DNA from: Erwinia sp. S63
GTDB taxonomy: Bacteria; Pseudomonadota; Gammaproteobacteria; Enterobacterales; Enterobacteriaceae
Direction: 5' to 3'
Assembly (NCBI RefSeq): GCF_016625195.1
Contig: NZ_JACVUP010000005.1
Coordinates: forward strand, 186,001 to 250,000
DNA: 64,000 nt
The notes under the pieces are model-generated. The model had not been told where the DNA came from. It saw only the letters and a list, made by a program, of their open reading frames with translations, and made no database searches. The position numbers and the translations under genes were made by a program. Shown one piece after another: positions 1-11,412 of this stretch (the first letter of the stretch is position 1; each line of letters starts with the position of its first letter).

Positions 1-452
1 AGCTTAACCAACAGATGCGCAAGCTCACCAATCAGGCAACGGCGCTGGAAATTCAGGGTCAGCTCAATGGGCAATCAACCCAGGGGGCATGGCTGTTGCC
101 GCAAGCCAATACGCCGGTAGAACTGCAGACGCAGGTCGGAAAATTACGCCTGTCTCTGTCTCGTGTGGAAGGGGAAGCCAGCGGCAGCCGCGCCAATCTG
201 AATATTCGTTCCACCGATGACCAACCGGTCCCTGCCCTGACCGCCACGGTGGTGTGGGGGGAACTGGATCCGGCGAGTGGCAAACCGCTGAATGCAGAGA
301 GTCTGAGCCAGACTATTCAGGTTGAAGCCAGTTTAACGCCGCGAAGTTCTGTCACAGTGCCGCTGCGGTTGAGCGGACTCACGCCGGAGCAACTCGGCTA
401 TGTGCGCGTGCATGATGTGTTGCCTGCAGCAGAAAAAGGGAAAGCGCCCTGA
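1..452 (+). CDS. yajI: YajI-like lipoprotein, DUF3251 family, 5' truncated by window edge
   Basis: The reading frame is open from base 3 of the window, so only the C-terminal ~149 residues are present and the signal peptide and lipobox lie outside. The visible part is a soluble beta-rich domain with no membrane segment, ending in an alanine/lysine tail. The assignment rests on general resemblance to the DUF3251 lipoprotein YajI and on position: in E. coli yajI lies a few genes beyond secF. A strong bidirectional hairpin separates it from the convergent secF. Function of the family is unknown; outer-membrane lipoprotein is the expected location. An ATG at 15 is internal, not the start. Confidence 0.7.
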   Translation, partial: LNQQMRKLTNQATALEIQGQLNGQSTQGAWLLPQANTPVELQTQVGKLRLSLSRVEGEASGSRANLNIRSTDDQPVPALTATVVWGELDPASGKPLNAESLSQTIQVEASLTPRSSVTVPLRLSGLTPEQLGYVRVHDVLPAAEKGKAP

Positions 453-470
453 TCGTATGGAGCATAAAAA

Positions 471-497
471 AACGGGCTGCCCTTAGGCAGCCCGTTT
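471..497. terminator. Bidirectional hairpin between yajI and secF
   Basis: Perfect 10-bp stem AACGGGCTGC / GCAGCCCGTT with a short loop. It has A-rich sequence on the left and T-rich on the right, and sits between two convergent genes, so it can end both transcripts. Confidence 0.85.
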
Positions 498-513
498 CAT
501 TTCATCGGCAGAA

Positions 514-1482
514 TTAAGGCAGGATCGAAGGCTGATCTGCGCCCTCTTTCTCGACTTTCTGCACCAGCATGTGTTCACGCTTCATACCCAGTTTCAGCGC
601 CAGAGCAGAAGAAACATAGATAGATGAAACGGTACCGATGGTGACACCGATCAGCATGGTCAGCGAGAAGCCTTTCAGCAGCGCGCCACCAAAGATGAAC
701 AGGATCAGAATCATCGCCAGCGTGGTCAGCGAGGTAATTAAGGTACGGCTCAACGTTTGGGTCAGCGACACGTTGGTGATGTCGTAAGAGGAGCCGCGAC
801 GGATCTTGCGGAAGTTCTCACGAATACGGTCGGAAACCACGATTTTATCGTTAAGCGAGTAACCAATCACCGACATCAGTGACGCGACAATCGTCAGGTC
901 GATCTCGATGTGTGATAACGCCAGAATACCGCAGGTGATGATGACGTCATGCGCCAGTGCCAGCACGGTACCCAGCGCCAGACGCCACTCAAAGCGGAAG
1001 CCGATATAGATCAGAATCGCAATCAGTGCCGACAGCAGCGCCATCGCACCGGCCTGCGCCAGATCGCTACCCACGCTTGGGCCGACGAACTCTATACGCT
1101 TCACCGTGGCGTTCTGTTGCGTGGTCTGGTTAATCGACGACACCACTTTGTTGCCGAGTTCCTGACCTGCTGCACCGGTGGCCGGTGGCATACGCACCAT
1201 CACGTCACGGCTGCTGCCAAAGTTCTGCACCAGCGGCTCCTGGAAGCCCGCTTTCACCAAACCTTCACGCAGTGCGTCCAGATCGGCCGGTTTTTCCAGG
1301 TTAATTTCAATCACCGTTCCGCCGGTAAAGTCGAGGCCCCAGTTGAAGCCTCGCACACCGATAATGGCGATAGACGCCACAATCAGCAGACCGGAGATGA
1401 TGAATGCCAGCGTATCCCAGCGCATAAAGTCGACGACCTTACGCCCGTGGTTTAGCTGCTCAATACTATATTCCTGTGCCAC
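514..1482 (-). CDS. secF: Protein translocase subunit SecF
   Basis: SecF works with SecD and YajC at the Sec translocon in the inner membrane and uses the proton gradient to pull proteins into the periplasm. The protein is 322 residues (E. coli 323). It shows the N-terminal membrane helix, the conserved GLDFTGG motif at about residues 49-55, a periplasmic domain, then five further membrane helices. The frame stays open far upstream into secD, but the start is placed at the GTG beginning [15 protein letters not shown], because the homologous protein starts there and a GGAG Shine-Dalgarno sits just before it. secD ends only 10 bp upstream, so the two are co-transcribed. Confidence 0.96.
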   Translation of the reverse strand: MAQEYSIEQLNHGRKVVDFMRWDTLAFIISGLLIVASIAIIGVRGFNWGLDFTGGTVIEINLEKPADLDALREGLVKAGFQEPLVQNFGSSRDVMVRMPPATGAAGQELGNKVVSSINQTTQQNATVKRIEFVGPSVGSDLAQAGAMALLSALIAILIYIGFRFEWRLALGTVLALAHDVIITCGILALSHIEIDLTIVASLMSVIGYSLNDKIVVSDRIRENFRKIRRGSSYDITNVSLTQTLSRTLITSLTTLAMILILFIFGGALLKGFSLTMLIGVTIGTVSSIYVSSALALKLGMKREHMLVQKVEKEGADQPSILP

Positions 1483-1492
1483 AACGCACTCC

Positions 1493-3340
1493 TCAGATGG
1501 ACAGCTTGTTGATGCGTTTGCCGCCGTAAACCAGGTTAACGATGGCACGGGTGCCGACGATAGCGGTGAACATTGAGGTCGCGATACCGATAGCGGTGGT
1601 GATCGCAAAGCCTTTAATGGAGCCGGTACCGACCGCATAAAGAATGATAACTTTGATCAGCGTAGTGACGTTGGCGTCGACGATACTGGAGAAGGCGCCT
1701 TTATAGCCTTCGTGAATCGCCTGCTGTACCGAGCGTCCGTTACGCAATTCTTCTTTAATACGTTCGTTAATCAACACGTTGGCATCGACAGCAACCGCCA
1801 GCGTCAACACGATACCGGCAATACCCGGCATGGTGAGGGTCGCACCCGGCAGCAGTGACATGATGCCGACAATCAGCACCAGGTTGCACAGCAGCGCGCT
1901 GGTCGCAATCAAACCAAATTTCTTATAGAACACCACCATAAACAGAATGGACGCGATCAGACCCCACAAGCAGGCTTCGAGACCCTGAGTGATGTTCTGC
2001 TGGCCCATCGTTGGACCAATGGTACGCTCTTCCACAATCTGAATTGGCGCGATCAACGCACCGGCACGCAGCAGCAGCGACAGCTGACGCGCTTCGTTCG
2101 GGTTGTTGATACCGGTGATACGGAAGCTGTTACCGAGGCGCGACTGAATGTTCGCCACGTTAATCACTTGCTCCTGTTTCACCAGGATTGCACGTCCGTT
2201 GGCGTCTTTCTTACCGCTGTCCTTGTACTCCACAAACAGGGTCGCCATCGCTTTACCGATGTTGTCCTTGGTGAAGTTCGACATCATGTTACCGCCCGCG
2301 CCATCCAGTGAAATATTCACCTGCGGCTGGTTGTACTCGTCCATGCTGGACGTCGAATCGGTAATATGATCACCGGTCAGAATCACACGCTTGTACAGCA
2401 CCACTGGCTGGCCTTCACGCGTCTCTTTCACTTCCGAATCACCCGGTACACGACCGCTGGCCGCAGCACTTGGATCAACGGTGGTGTTCACCAGACGGAA
2501 TTCCAGGGTCGCAGTCGCACCCAGAATCTCTTTGGCACGCGCCGTATCCTGAATACCCGGCAGTTCCACCACGATGCGGTCAGAACCCTGACGCTGCACC
2601 AGAGGCTCGGCAACGCCAAGCTGGTTAACACGGTTACGCAGGATATTGATGTTCTGCTGAACCGCATACTCACGGGCTTCGCTCAGACGCGCATCGGTCA
2701 TCACCGCACGCAGCGTATCGCTGCCGACGCTGGAGATCACCAGATCGCGATGACGCGGTGACAGGTAGCTGATTGCCGCATCACGGCTGGCGCCGTCGCG
2801 GAAACGTACTTCTACACCGTAGTTAGCGATTTTATTGACGTTGGTATACGGGATGCTTTTGTCGCGCAGGTCACTGCGCAGGCCATCGGCATTCTGCTCT
2901 TGCAGCTTGCCCAGAGCGGTATCCATATCCACTTCCATCAGGAAGTGTACGCCGCCACGCAGATCAAGACCGAGTTTCATCGGCTGTGCGGCCAGCATGG
3001 TCAGCCAGCGCGGGGTTGCCGGCGCGAGGTTGAGTGCCACAACATAGTTGTCGCCCAGTGCCGCGGTGAGCGCATCACGCGCGCGCAGCTGCACATCCTG
3101 ATTGTCGAAACGGGCCAGAATGGCACCATTTTCCAGAGCGAGGGATTTGCTCTGAATATTATCTTGTTTTAATAAAGTCTGGATCTGATCCAACGTCTGT
3201 TCACTGGCGGCGCCACCGCGCGCACCAGTGATCTGAACGGCCGGATCCTCACCATAAAGGTTAGGAAGCGCATAGAGCAGGCCGACGAGAATCACGACGA
3301 CCAGCATGATGTACTTCCACAAAGGATAACGGTTTAACAC
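1493..3340 (-). CDS. secD: Protein translocase subunit SecD
   Basis: Partner of SecF in the proton-driven SecDF motor of the inner membrane. At 615 residues it has exactly the E. coli length. It has one N-terminal membrane helix (about 10-28), a large periplasmic head with the GLDLRGG motif at about 124-130, and five helices in the last third, including the family motif [15 protein letters not shown]. It lies in the leftward run yajC-secD-secF with a 25-bp gap from yajC. Nothing unusual is visible. Confidence 0.97.
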   Translation of the reverse strand: MLNRYPLWKYIMLVVVILVGLLYALPNLYGEDPAVQITGARGGAASEQTLDQIQTLLKQDNIQSKSLALENGAILARFDNQDVQLRARDALTAALGDNYVVALNLAPATPRWLTMLAAQPMKLGLDLRGGVHFLMEVDMDTALGKLQEQNADGLRSDLRDKSIPYTNVNKIANYGVEVRFRDGASRDAAISYLSPRHRDLVISSVGSDTLRAVMTDARLSEAREYAVQQNINILRNRVNQLGVAEPLVQRQGSDRIVVELPGIQDTARAKEILGATATLEFRLVNTTVDPSAAASGRVPGDSEVKETREGQPVVLYKRVILTGDHITDSTSSMDEYNQPQVNISLDGAGGNMMSNFTKDNIGKAMATLFVEYKDSGKKDANGRAILVKQEQVINVANIQSRLGNSFRITGINNPNEARQLSLLLRAGALIAPIQIVEERTIGPTMGQQNITQGLEACLWGLIASILFMVVFYKKFGLIATSALLCNLVLIVGIMSLLPGATLTMPGIAGIVLTLAVAVDANVLINERIKEELRNGRSVQQAIHEGYKGAFSSIVDANVTTLIKVIILYAVGTGSIKGFAITTAIGIATSMFTAIVGTRAIVNLVYGGKRINKLSI

Positions 3341-3365
3341 GGCAGTTCCCTTCGGGAAGAAAAAA

Positions 3366-3698
3366 TTACAGCGCCTTCATAGTACCTTTCGGCAGAACGG
3401 CGGCCACGAAATCACGTTTTACAACTACTTCAGTGGTGTCGTTCAGGGCGATAGAAACGTAGCCGTTGTCAGCCACTTTGGTCACACGACCTACCAGGCC
3501 ACCGCTGGTCAACACTTCATCACCTTTAGAGATGGAATCCATCAGCTTCTTGTGATCTTTAGAACGTTTCTGCTGCGGGCGCAGAATCATGAAATAGAAG
3601 ATCAGACCAAACACCACCAGCATGATCACCAGAGAATAAGGACTTCCCTGAGACGGAGCGCCTGCTGCGGCAACGGCGTCAGAAATGAAAAAGCTCAT
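3366..3698 (-). CDS. yajC: Sec translocon accessory subunit YajC
   Basis: Small inner-membrane protein of 110 residues that associates with SecDF. It has a single membrane helix at about 20-40 ([20 protein letters not shown]), followed by the basic [12 protein letters not shown] stretch and a cytoplasmic domain of about 65 residues with the [14 protein letters not shown] motif. It is the first gene of the yajC-secD-secF group and starts 25 bp downstream of tgt, so it is likely also read from the queA-tgt promoter. Confidence 0.96.
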   Translation of the reverse strand: MSFFISDAVAAAGAPSQGSPYSLVIMLVVFGLIFYFMILRPQQKRSKDHKKLMDSISKGDEVLTSGGLVGRVTKVADNGYVSIALNDTTEVVVKRDFVAAVLPKGTMKAL

Positions 3699-3723
3699 TA
3701 AATTTCCCTCATTGATAGAATTA

Positions 3724-4886
<1,163 letters not shown>

Positions 4887-5957
4887 TTAAGCTCCAACCA
4901 CTTCGTCAGGAGCCTGTGGATTACGGGTGATGTACATGGCATCCCCATAGCTAAAGAAACGGTACTGCTCTGCCACCGCGCTTTGGTAAGCCGCCATGGT
5001 ATTTTTGTAACCGGCAAATGCCGACACCAGCATAATCAGCGTCGATTCCGGCAGGTGGAAATTGGTGATCAGCGCATCAATCACCTGATAGTGATAGCCG
5101 GGATAGATGAAGATCTGCGTGTCGTCGAAGAAGGGTGCAATCAGCGCATCCTGAGCCGCCTTCGCCGCACTCTCCAGAGAACGCACAGAGGTGGTGCCCA
5201 CCGCGACCACTTTGTTGCCGCGCGCTTTACACGCCAGCACCGCATCCACCACATCCTGCGGCACTTCCGCATATTCGGAGTGCATGATGTGATCATTGAT
5301 GTTCTCGACGCGTACCGGCTGGAAAGTGCCGGCACCAACGTGCAGCGTGACAAACGCCATTTCGATGCCTTTCGCGCGCAGCGCGTCCAGCAGCGGTTCG
5401 TCAAAGTGCAAACCAGCAGTCGGCGCGGCTACGGCACCTGGACGCGCGCTGTAAACGGTTTGATAAAGTTCGCGATCCGCCTCTTCGTCCGGACGATCGA
5501 TATACGGCGGCAGCGGCATATGGCCGACGCTGTTAAGGATATCCAGCACCGCGCGGTCATCGGCAAATTCGATCTCAAACAGCGTATCGTGGCGTGCCAC
5601 CATGGTAGCTTTGACGCTTTCATCATCGCCCAGCAACAGTTCAGCGCCCGGCTTCGGTGCTTTTGAAGCACGCACGTGCGCTAACACGCGTTTGTCGTCC
5701 AGCATGCGCTCCACCAGCATCTCGATTTTGCCGCCACTGGCTTTGCGGCCATAGACGCGCGCCGGAATAACTCGGGTGTTGTTGAACACCAACAGGTCGC
5801 CCGGATTGAGCTTATCCAGCACATCGGTAAACACTTGATGGTTCAACGCACCACTTGGACCATCCAGCGCCAGCAAGCGGCAACCGCTTCGCTGCGCCTG
5901 CGGATAGTGGGCGATCAAAGATTCTGGCAACTCAAAAGCAAAATCGGCTACACGCAT
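4887..5957 (-). CDS. queA: S-adenosylmethionine:tRNA ribosyltransferase-isomerase QueA
   Basis: Transfers and rearranges the ribosyl part of SAM onto preQ1 in tRNA to make epoxyqueuosine. At 356 residues it matches the E. coli length. Family motifs are present: the N-terminal [15 protein letters not shown], the [11 protein letters not shown] segment, [11 protein letters not shown] and the C-terminal [10 protein letters not shown]. It is first in the leftward queA-tgt-yajC-secD-secF run and is divergent from acpH, with about 100 bp between the two starts holding both promoters. Confidence 0.98.
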   Translation of the reverse strand: MRVADFAFELPESLIAHYPQAQRSGCRLLALDGPSGALNHQVFTDVLDKLNPGDLLVFNNTRVIPARVYGRKASGGKIEMLVERMLDDKRVLAHVRASKAPKPGAELLLGDDESVKATMVARHDTLFEIEFADDRAVLDILNSVGHMPLPPYIDRPDEEADRELYQTVYSARPGAVAAPTAGLHFDEPLLDALRAKGIEMAFVTLHVGAGTFQPVRVENINDHIMHSEYAEVPQDVVDAVLACKARGNKVVAVGTTSVRSLESAAKAAQDALIAPFFDDTQIFIYPGYHYQVIDALITNFHLPESTLIMLVSAFAGYKNTMAAYQSAVAEQYRFFSYGDAMYITRNPQAPDEVVGA

Positions 5958-6050
5958 GGATCACTTCTTCAGGACTCAAAAAACAGGCGGCATAGTTTAG
6001 CGGAAAAGCGGGAAATTCTGAACAACTGGCTGCATATCTGTGATTCTGCC

Positions 6051-6056
6051 TATAAT
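6051..6056 (+). promoter_or_regulatory. Consensus -10 box directly before acpH
   Basis: A perfect TATAAT ends five bases before the acpH ATG at 6062. If it is used, transcription would start at or next to the start codon and give a leaderless or nearly leaderless mRNA. No convincing -35 hexamer is seen at the right distance. Confidence 0.4.
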
Positions 6057-6061
6057 GCGCC

Positions 6062-6643
6062 ATGAACTTTCTCGCTCACCTTCACCTCGCACAGCTGGCA
6101 GACAGCTCCCTGCTGGGCAATCTAATGGCCGACTTCGTGCGCGGCAATGTGCAGTCGCAATGGCCGGAACCGGTTGTCGCGGGCATCTCCATGCATCGTC
6201 GCCTGGATGTTTTGACGGATAACCTGCCTGAAGTGCGTGAAGCGCGGCAATTCTTTCGCGCTGAAACTCGTCGCGTTGCGCCCATCACGTTGGATGTCAT
6301 CTGGGATCACTTTCTCGCGCTGCACTGGGACAAACTGCATCCCGCGCAATCCTTAGTCGCGTTCACGGCAGCAGCCGAGCGTGAAATCATGCCGCAGCTG
6401 CCCGGCACGCCGGAAGGATTCATCGAACTCAATTCGGTGATGTGGCGTGAACGCTGGTTTGAGCACTATGCCGAACCGACTCGGCTGGCGCGCGTGTTGA
6501 GCGGTATGGCGCATCGCCGTCCGCGTCTGGCGGCATTGCGCGACTCCTATCAGGATTTCGTCGATCATTATCAGCAACTCGAACCGCTATTCTTCCAGTT
6601 CTACCCGCGCCTGATGGAAGCTGCACGCCAGCAGCAACTCTAA
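6062..6643 (+). CDS. acpH: Acyl carrier protein phosphodiesterase
   Basis: AcpH removes the 4'-phosphopantetheine arm from holo-ACP and so takes part in turnover of the fatty-acid carrier. The 193-residue length and the N-terminal [20 protein letters not shown] with the downstream [10 protein letters not shown] match the family, as does its position divergent from queA. Conserved metal-binding-type residues of this HD-like family are visible (N-terminal His residues, His in GISMHRRLD, Asp/His in [12 protein letters not shown]). No clear Shine-Dalgarno precedes the ATG, because a consensus -10 box lies there instead. Confidence 0.93.
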   Translation: MNFLAHLHLAQLADSSLLGNLMADFVRGNVQSQWPEPVVAGISMHRRLDVLTDNLPEVREARQFFRAETRRVAPITLDVIWDHFLALHWDKLHPAQSLVAFTAAAEREIMPQLPGTPEGFIELNSVMWRERWFEHYAEPTRLARVLSGMAHRRPRLAALRDSYQDFVDHYQQLEPLFFQFYPRLMEAARQQQL

Positions 6644-6684
6644 ACCCGCTTTTTTTCACAATCCCAGCATTTACGCCTCTTGCC

Positions 6685-6704
6685 AGCCGCAGTCATCTGC
6701 GGCT
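6685..6704 (+). terminator. Possible terminator hairpin after acpH
   Basis: Perfect 8-bp stem AGCCGCAG / CTGCGGCT with a TCAT loop, 40 bp past the acpH stop. It is followed by TAATGAAACC rather than a T-run, so termination would be weak. Confidence 0.45.
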
Positions 6705-6807
6705 TAATGAAACCTTTCTTAACTTTTGTTAAGTAGGTCACACCGCCAGGTCGCCTGTTTCGGCGTTTTTTGTCACTTCGTTTGCCAGAAAATGATAAGA
6801 GGGAAAG

Positions 6808-7617
6808 ATGTCATCAGCTACGCTAACCGAACTTGACGCGCGTTATCACTTTGCCTGTGATGTCGCCAAAACTGCAGCCAGCCGTGCTTTATCCTGGTAT
6901 CAGCAGCGTCATCAACTGGTGATTGAGCATAAAAAGGATTTACAGGATGTGGTCAGCGAAGCCGATCGCAACGTGGAAGAATTGGTCAAGCACCTGATTT
7001 ACGAACGCTTTCCCGATGACGCCGTGCTGGGTGAAGAGAGCGGTGGTGAAACTACCGGTGCGCGCTTTGTCTGGGTGATCGACCCAATTGACGGCACCAG
7101 TAATTTCCTGAACGGATTACATAACTGGTGCGTGTCGCTGGCGATTGTTTGTGAAAATGAGCCGGTGATTGGCGTGGTCTGCGATCCCAACCATCATGAG
7201 ACCTTCCATGCCTGTCGCGGTAAAGGTGCCTGGGTCAATGAAAAGCGCATTCAGGCGCACAGCGCTCAGCATCTCAATCAGGGCGTGCTTGGCCTAAGCA
7301 GTTCGAACAGCCAGCCGGTAGAACCGCTGACAGCCTTTATTGGTGGCTTGCTGTCACAGGGCGGCATGTTCATCCGTAATGGTTCCGGCGCATTAATGAG
7401 TGCCTGGGCTGCCGCCGGCCGTTTGATCGGCTATTACGAAGCGCATATGAATCCGTGGGATGGTTTGCCCGGGATTGTATTGATGCGTGAGGCCGGCGGT
7501 ATGAGCAATGATTATCTTGGTCACAATGGTCTGCAACAGGGTAATCCTGTGCTGCTGGCCAATACGGTTATCTACCCACAGCTCAAAGCGCTACTCCCCG
7601 ACCATATCAGCCTGTAA
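6808..7617 (+). CDS. Inositol monophosphatase family protein
   Basis: Likely a magnesium-dependent sugar or inositol phosphate phosphatase of the FIG superfamily. The protein is 269 residues. Metal-site motifs are in order: GEESGGE at about 73-79, DPIDGTSNFLNG at about 92-103, and PWDGLPGIVLMREAGG near residue 217. It is not the housekeeping suhB position. The substrate cannot be read from the sequence; related genes are annotated as inositol-1-monophosphatase or 3'(2'),5'-bisphosphate nucleotidase-like. The start has an upstream GAGGGAAAG ribosome site. It has its own terminator and so is probably monocistronic. Confidence 0.85.
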   Translation: MSSATLTELDARYHFACDVAKTAASRALSWYQQRHQLVIEHKKDLQDVVSEADRNVEELVKHLIYERFPDDAVLGEESGGETTGARFVWVIDPIDGTSNFLNGLHNWCVSLAIVCENEPVIGVVCDPNHHETFHACRGKGAWVNEKRIQAHSAQHLNQGVLGLSSSNSQPVEPLTAFIGGLLSQGGMFIRNGSGALMSAWAAAGRLIGYYEAHMNPWDGLPGIVLMREAGGMSNDYLGHNGLQQGNPVLLANTVIYPQLKALLPDHISL

Positions 7618-7636
7618 TCACTTTTCACCACGCAGA

Positions 7637-7670
7637 AAGATAAGCCTGAAGGATAATCCGGGCTTATCTT
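7637..7670 (+). terminator. Terminator after the monophosphatase gene
   Basis: Perfect 10-bp stem AAGATAAGCC / GGCTTATCTT followed by TTCACTATTT, 20 bp past the stop codon. Confidence 0.75.
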
Positions 7671-7900
7671 TTCACTATTTATGCTTCAGCAGTGTAAATA
7701 CAAACGCCACCTTAATCTGCGATTATTCTAATTTTCTTCCACCCTGATATTTAGCGGCTAAAAGCGCGTATTCTTTCAGCGTCAATCATCCCTTGTATTA
7801 CCCATTTTTCTCCTTTGTAACTTTTTTTCGGCGACAGGATGCGCCGATTTATTTTTTCTGGAACGCATAACCATTCTTATCCTAACTTCTGGGTTAAATT

Positions 7901-9853
7901 ATGACTGCGAATACCTCTCACCGTTATCGGTCTGATATTGACGGCCTGCGCGCCGTCGCCATCATTCTGGTGGTGCTATTTCACTCCGGCGTCACCTTGC
8001 TGCAGGGCGGCTTTATTGGTGTCGATCTTTTCTTTGTTATTTCCGGCTTTCTGATCGGCGGTATTATCAGCAAAGAAATATCCGAGGGCCGATTCTCATT
8101 TTATCAATTCTATTTACGTCGTATTAAACGTATCGCTCCCGCGTTATTTTTTATGATGACGATCCTACTGCTATTGGGCTTTATCCTGCTATCCCCCCTG
8201 GAGTTCAGCCAGTTAGCCAAATACAGCCTGGCGGTATTTATCGCCGTCCCCAATATGTTGTTGCTAAAGAGCGGTGACTATTTTAGTACCGATTCCGATT
8301 TCAATCCTCTGTTAATGACCTGGTCATTGGGAATAGAAGAACAGTTCTACATTGTGCTGCCGTTCATCCTGCTTCTGGCGGTAAGACTCAAGCGCTCCAT
8401 GGGCGGAGTGGTGCTGATTCTGAGCGTGATTTCTCTGGCGGCCTGTATCTGGGTTACGCCTTTTGCCGCTACCCACGCCTTTTATTTGCTGCCAACCCGC
8501 GCCTGGGAACTCGGCGCCGGTGTGCTGCTGGCGCTGTGGAAACCGCAGCCACTCACCGGCCGGGTGGCCAGCCTGCTCAATCTGCTGGGCTGGGTGATGA
8601 TTATCGCCACCAGCCTGTTACTCAACAGTGAAAGTCAATTTCCTGGCTGGATGGCAATCATTCCAGTGCTGGCGGGTTGCCTGATGATTGGCGCCCGCAG
8701 CGAGCTTAATCAGATGCTGTTAGAAAACCCGTTGATGCGCTTTATCGGCAAGGTCTCTTATTCCTGGTACCTGTGGCACTGGCCGCTGCTGAGTCTGGCG
8801 CGCATCTGTAGCGATCATCCTCTTACCGTCTGGCAAGGTCTGATGATCAGCAGCGTAGCACTGGGCATCGCCTGGTTTTCATGGCGCTTTGTCGAACAGC
8901 CCTTCCGCCAGGCGCGCACTGGCAGCCGTTGGGTGATTCCCGGCTACTGTGCCTCGTCCCTGATTGCGGCGGGTGCGATGCTATTGCTGTGGCAAACCGG
9001 AGGTATGAAATCGCGGGTCAGTGAGTTAGTGGTCAATGCGGACAGCTGGAAAATATCGGCGCAGCGTAATCCGTGCTTGCTTGACTACGGGGCTAACCTG
9101 CCCTCCCGACAGACTGAATGTCATCCCGATACCGATCGCCCCGGTATCGCCTTAATTGGCGACAGTCACGCTGCTGCGCTGCGTGCTTCCGTGTCGGGCT
9201 ATGCACAACGTCAGCACAAACCGCTGTATCAACTCACTAAAGCCTCCTGCCCATTTCTGATTGGTGCCACGCGCGTGGTGAACCAAATGCCGCATCATGC
9301 GCAGCAATGCATCACCTTTAATCAGGAAGTGCTGAAGATGGTGCTGAGCGACAAGGTGGAGGAAGTGGTGATCAGCGCCTATTGGGCATCGGGTATGAGC
9401 CTGTTGCCCGGTGCCGGTTTCCGCGAATCCGGTCATCCTGAAAAGAGTAATCTGGAGGCGCTGCAAGCGGGTATGGATCGTGTAGTGGCACAACTGACTC
9501 AGGCGGGCAAAAAGGTCACGGTAATAGAGGATGCCCCTTCAGTGGATGTTGACCCGCTGCGCTACAGCAATAACCGTAACATCCCGATTCGTCGTGAACT
9601 GAGCGCCTTGCTGAGCAAGTGGGAAGCCCCGCCGCTGCTCTCTGAGCGCACCAGGCTGTTCCAGTTCCCGGAAGAGGCCGTGGAGAAATTGTTACAGCGC
9701 TATAAGCAACAGGGTGTGCGCGTATTATCGCTGCGGGAGAATCTGTGTAATGAGCAGGGTTGTCTGATCACCAGCGGGGGGCTGCCGCTCTATTACGACG
9801 ACAATCACCTCAGCCCGGCGGGCGGAGAGATTGCGTTGGGCAGTAATTGGTAG
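7901..9853 (+). CDS. OafA/YrhL-type acyltransferase with C-terminal SGNH domain
   Basis: Integral membrane acyltransferase, probably O-acetylating lipopolysaccharide O-antigen, exopolysaccharide or another envelope glycan. The 650 residues split into an N-terminal acyltransferase-3 domain of about ten helices (starting YRSDIDGLRAVAIILVVLFHSG, with the family His in FHSG) and a periplasmic SGNH hydrolase domain from about residue 390. The SGNH domain carries GDSHAA near residue 421 and the matching D-x-N-H (DDNHLSPAGG) near 634, so both catalytic blocks look intact. The N-terminal third is AT-richer than its neighbours, and no homologue sits at this place in E. coli, so acquisition by transfer is plausible. 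The acceptor glycan is unknown. Confidence 0.88.
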   Translation: MTANTSHRYRSDIDGLRAVAIILVVLFHSGVTLLQGGFIGVDLFFVISGFLIGGIISKEISEGRFSFYQFYLRRIKRIAPALFFMMTILLLLGFILLSPLEFSQLAKYSLAVFIAVPNMLLLKSGDYFSTDSDFNPLLMTWSLGIEEQFYIVLPFILLLAVRLKRSMGGVVLILSVISLAACIWVTPFAATHAFYLLPTRAWELGAGVLLALWKPQPLTGRVASLLNLLGWVMIIATSLLLNSESQFPGWMAIIPVLAGCLMIGARSELNQMLLENPLMRFIGKVSYSWYLWHWPLLSLARICSDHPLTVWQGLMISSVALGIAWFSWRFVEQPFRQARTGSRWVIPGYCASSLIAAGAMLLLWQTGGMKSRVSELVVNADSWKISAQRNPCLLDYGANLPSRQTECHPDTDRPGIALIGDSHAAALRASVSGYAQRQHKPLYQLTKASCPFLIGATRVVNQMPHHAQQCITFNQEVLKMVLSDKVEEVVISAYWASGMSLLPGAGFRESGHPEKSNLEALQAGMDRVVAQLTQAGKKVTVIEDAPSVDVDPLRYSNNRNIPIRRELSALLSKWEAPPLLSERTRLFQFPEEAVEKLLQRYKQQGVRVLSLRENLCNEQGCLITSGGLPLYYDDNHLSPAGGEIALGSNW

Positions 9854-9898
9854 TCGCGCTTTGATCTGAAGCGTTGAGCCATTTAACCCTGCTAAAAA

Positions 9899-9929
9899 GC
9901 TCAGGGCGGGAATCTCTCCCGCCCTGAGC
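9899..9929. terminator. Bidirectional hairpin between acyltransferase gene and proY
   Basis: Perfect 12-bp stem GCTCAGGGCGGG / CCCGCCCTGAGC with a 7-base loop, placed between convergent genes. Confidence 0.85.
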
Positions 9930-9989
9930 CATACTTATCTCACCACGCTTAACGGGCAAACATTTCGCCCGTTATGCACATCGGGATAA

Positions 9990-11345
9990 TCAGGCTTTAC
10001 GTTTCTTCGCCAGAGGCCAGGCCAGCAACAGCAGCACTATCCACGCGAAACCGACATACAACGAGATGCGCGTGTCGGGGAAATAACCGATCAGGGCAAT
10101 GATAAACACCAGGAAGGCCACGCCAACCCAGGCCGTTTTGCTGCCGCCAGGCAGGGCGAATTGCAATTTACCCGCCTGCTCTTTGCCAATCTTGCGGCGA
10201 AACGCAATTTGCGACAGCAGAATCATGATCCACACCCACACCGTGGCGAAGGTCGCCAGCGAGGCGATCACCAGGAACACTTTTTCCGGCATCAGGTAGT
10301 TGAGATACACGGCGATCAGCATCGCCACCATCATCACCACTACCGTGACCCACGGAATTCCGCGCTCCGATACCTTCTGGAACATCTTCGGGGCATGGCC
10401 CTGCTGCGCCATGCCATGCAACATACGCCCGACGCCAAACACATCGCTGTTGATCGCCGACAGTGACGCCGTCAGCACCACGAAGTTAAGAATCGATGCC
10501 GCCGCTGCAATGCCCAGATGCTGGAAAGTCAGCACAAAAGGACTGCCGGAGGTGCCAACCTGGTTCCACGGATAGATCGACATGATGACAAACAGCGTGC
10601 CAACATAGAACACCAGAATACGCAGCGGAACGGAGTTAATGGCGCGTGGAATCGACTTCTCAGGCTCTTCCGCTTCACCGGCGGTGATACCGATAATTTC
10701 AATGCCGCCATAGGCAAACATCACCATCTGCAGTGACAGCAGCATACCCACAATACCGTGAGCGAAGAAGCCGCCGTTGGTCCACAGGTTATGGATACCC
10801 GTAGGCTGACCGCCGTTACCAATGCCCCAGAAAATCATGCCAAAACCGGCGATGATCATGATGATGATGGTGGCGACTTTGAAGAAAGAGAACCAGAACT
10901 CAACTTCACCAAACACCTTCACGCTCATCAGGTTAATGGCACCGATAATCAGCACCACCGATAGCACCCAAATCCAGTGCGGCACCTCCGGGAACCACAC
11001 GCCCATGTAGATACCAAAAGCCGTCACGTCGGCAATCGCCACAATCAGGATTTCAAAACAGTAGGTCCAGCCGGTGATGTAACCCGCTAACGGCCCCAGA
11101 TAGTCCTGCGCGTAGCGCGAAAACGAGCTGGCCTGCGGGTTATTCACTGACATCTCACCCAAGGCACGCATGATGATGTACGCCACCGCACCGCCGATGA
11201 TGTACGCCAGCAGCACGCTGGGCCCTGCCATTTTGATCGCATCCGCCGAGCCGTAAAACAGCCCGGTACCGATTGCCGATCCCAGCGCCATAAAACGGAT
11301 GTGGCGCGTGCTCAGTCCGCGTTTGAGCTTGTTGGTTTCTTGCAT
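9990..11345 (-). CDS. proY: Proline-specific permease ProY (amino-acid/APC family)
   Basis: Inner-membrane amino-acid:proton symporter of 451 residues with about 12 helices. The APC-family signature [19 protein letters not shown] is near residue 30, and the [20 protein letters not shown] motif is near 220. Identity as ProY rests on the [20 protein letters not shown] opening and on position next to brnQ, as in E. coli. It lies 67 bp downstream of brnQ in the same direction, but a strong terminator sits between them, so it may be read through only in part or have its own promoter. Confidence 0.92.
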   Translation of the reverse strand: MQETNKLKRGLSTRHIRFMALGSAIGTGLFYGSADAIKMAGPSVLLAYIIGGAVAYIIMRALGEMSVNNPQASSFSRYAQDYLGPLAGYITGWTYCFEILIVAIADVTAFGIYMGVWFPEVPHWIWVLSVVLIIGAINLMSVKVFGEVEFWFSFFKVATIIIMIIAGFGMIFWGIGNGGQPTGIHNLWTNGGFFAHGIVGMLLSLQMVMFAYGGIEIIGITAGEAEEPEKSIPRAINSVPLRILVFYVGTLFVIMSIYPWNQVGTSGSPFVLTFQHLGIAAAASILNFVVLTASLSAINSDVFGVGRMLHGMAQQGHAPKMFQKVSERGIPWVTVVVMMVAMLIAVYLNYLMPEKVFLVIASLATFATVWVWIMILLSQIAFRRKIGKEQAGKLQFALPGGSKTAWVGVAFLVFIIALIGYFPDTRISLYVGFAWIVLLLLAWPLAKKRKA

Positions 11346-11370
11346 AACACCAATACCTTGTAAATGAAAA

Positions 11371-11392
11371 AACCACGGGCAAGCCCGTGGTT
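11371..11392 (-). terminator. Intrinsic terminator after brnQ
   Basis: Nine-base-pair stem AACCACGGG / CCCGTGGTT (22 bases in all) followed on the minus strand by a run of six T. It lies in the brnQ-proY gap and would attenuate proY expression from the brnQ promoter. Confidence 0.85.
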
Positions 11393-11412
11393 GAAATTAA
11401 CAGCAATGTCGA

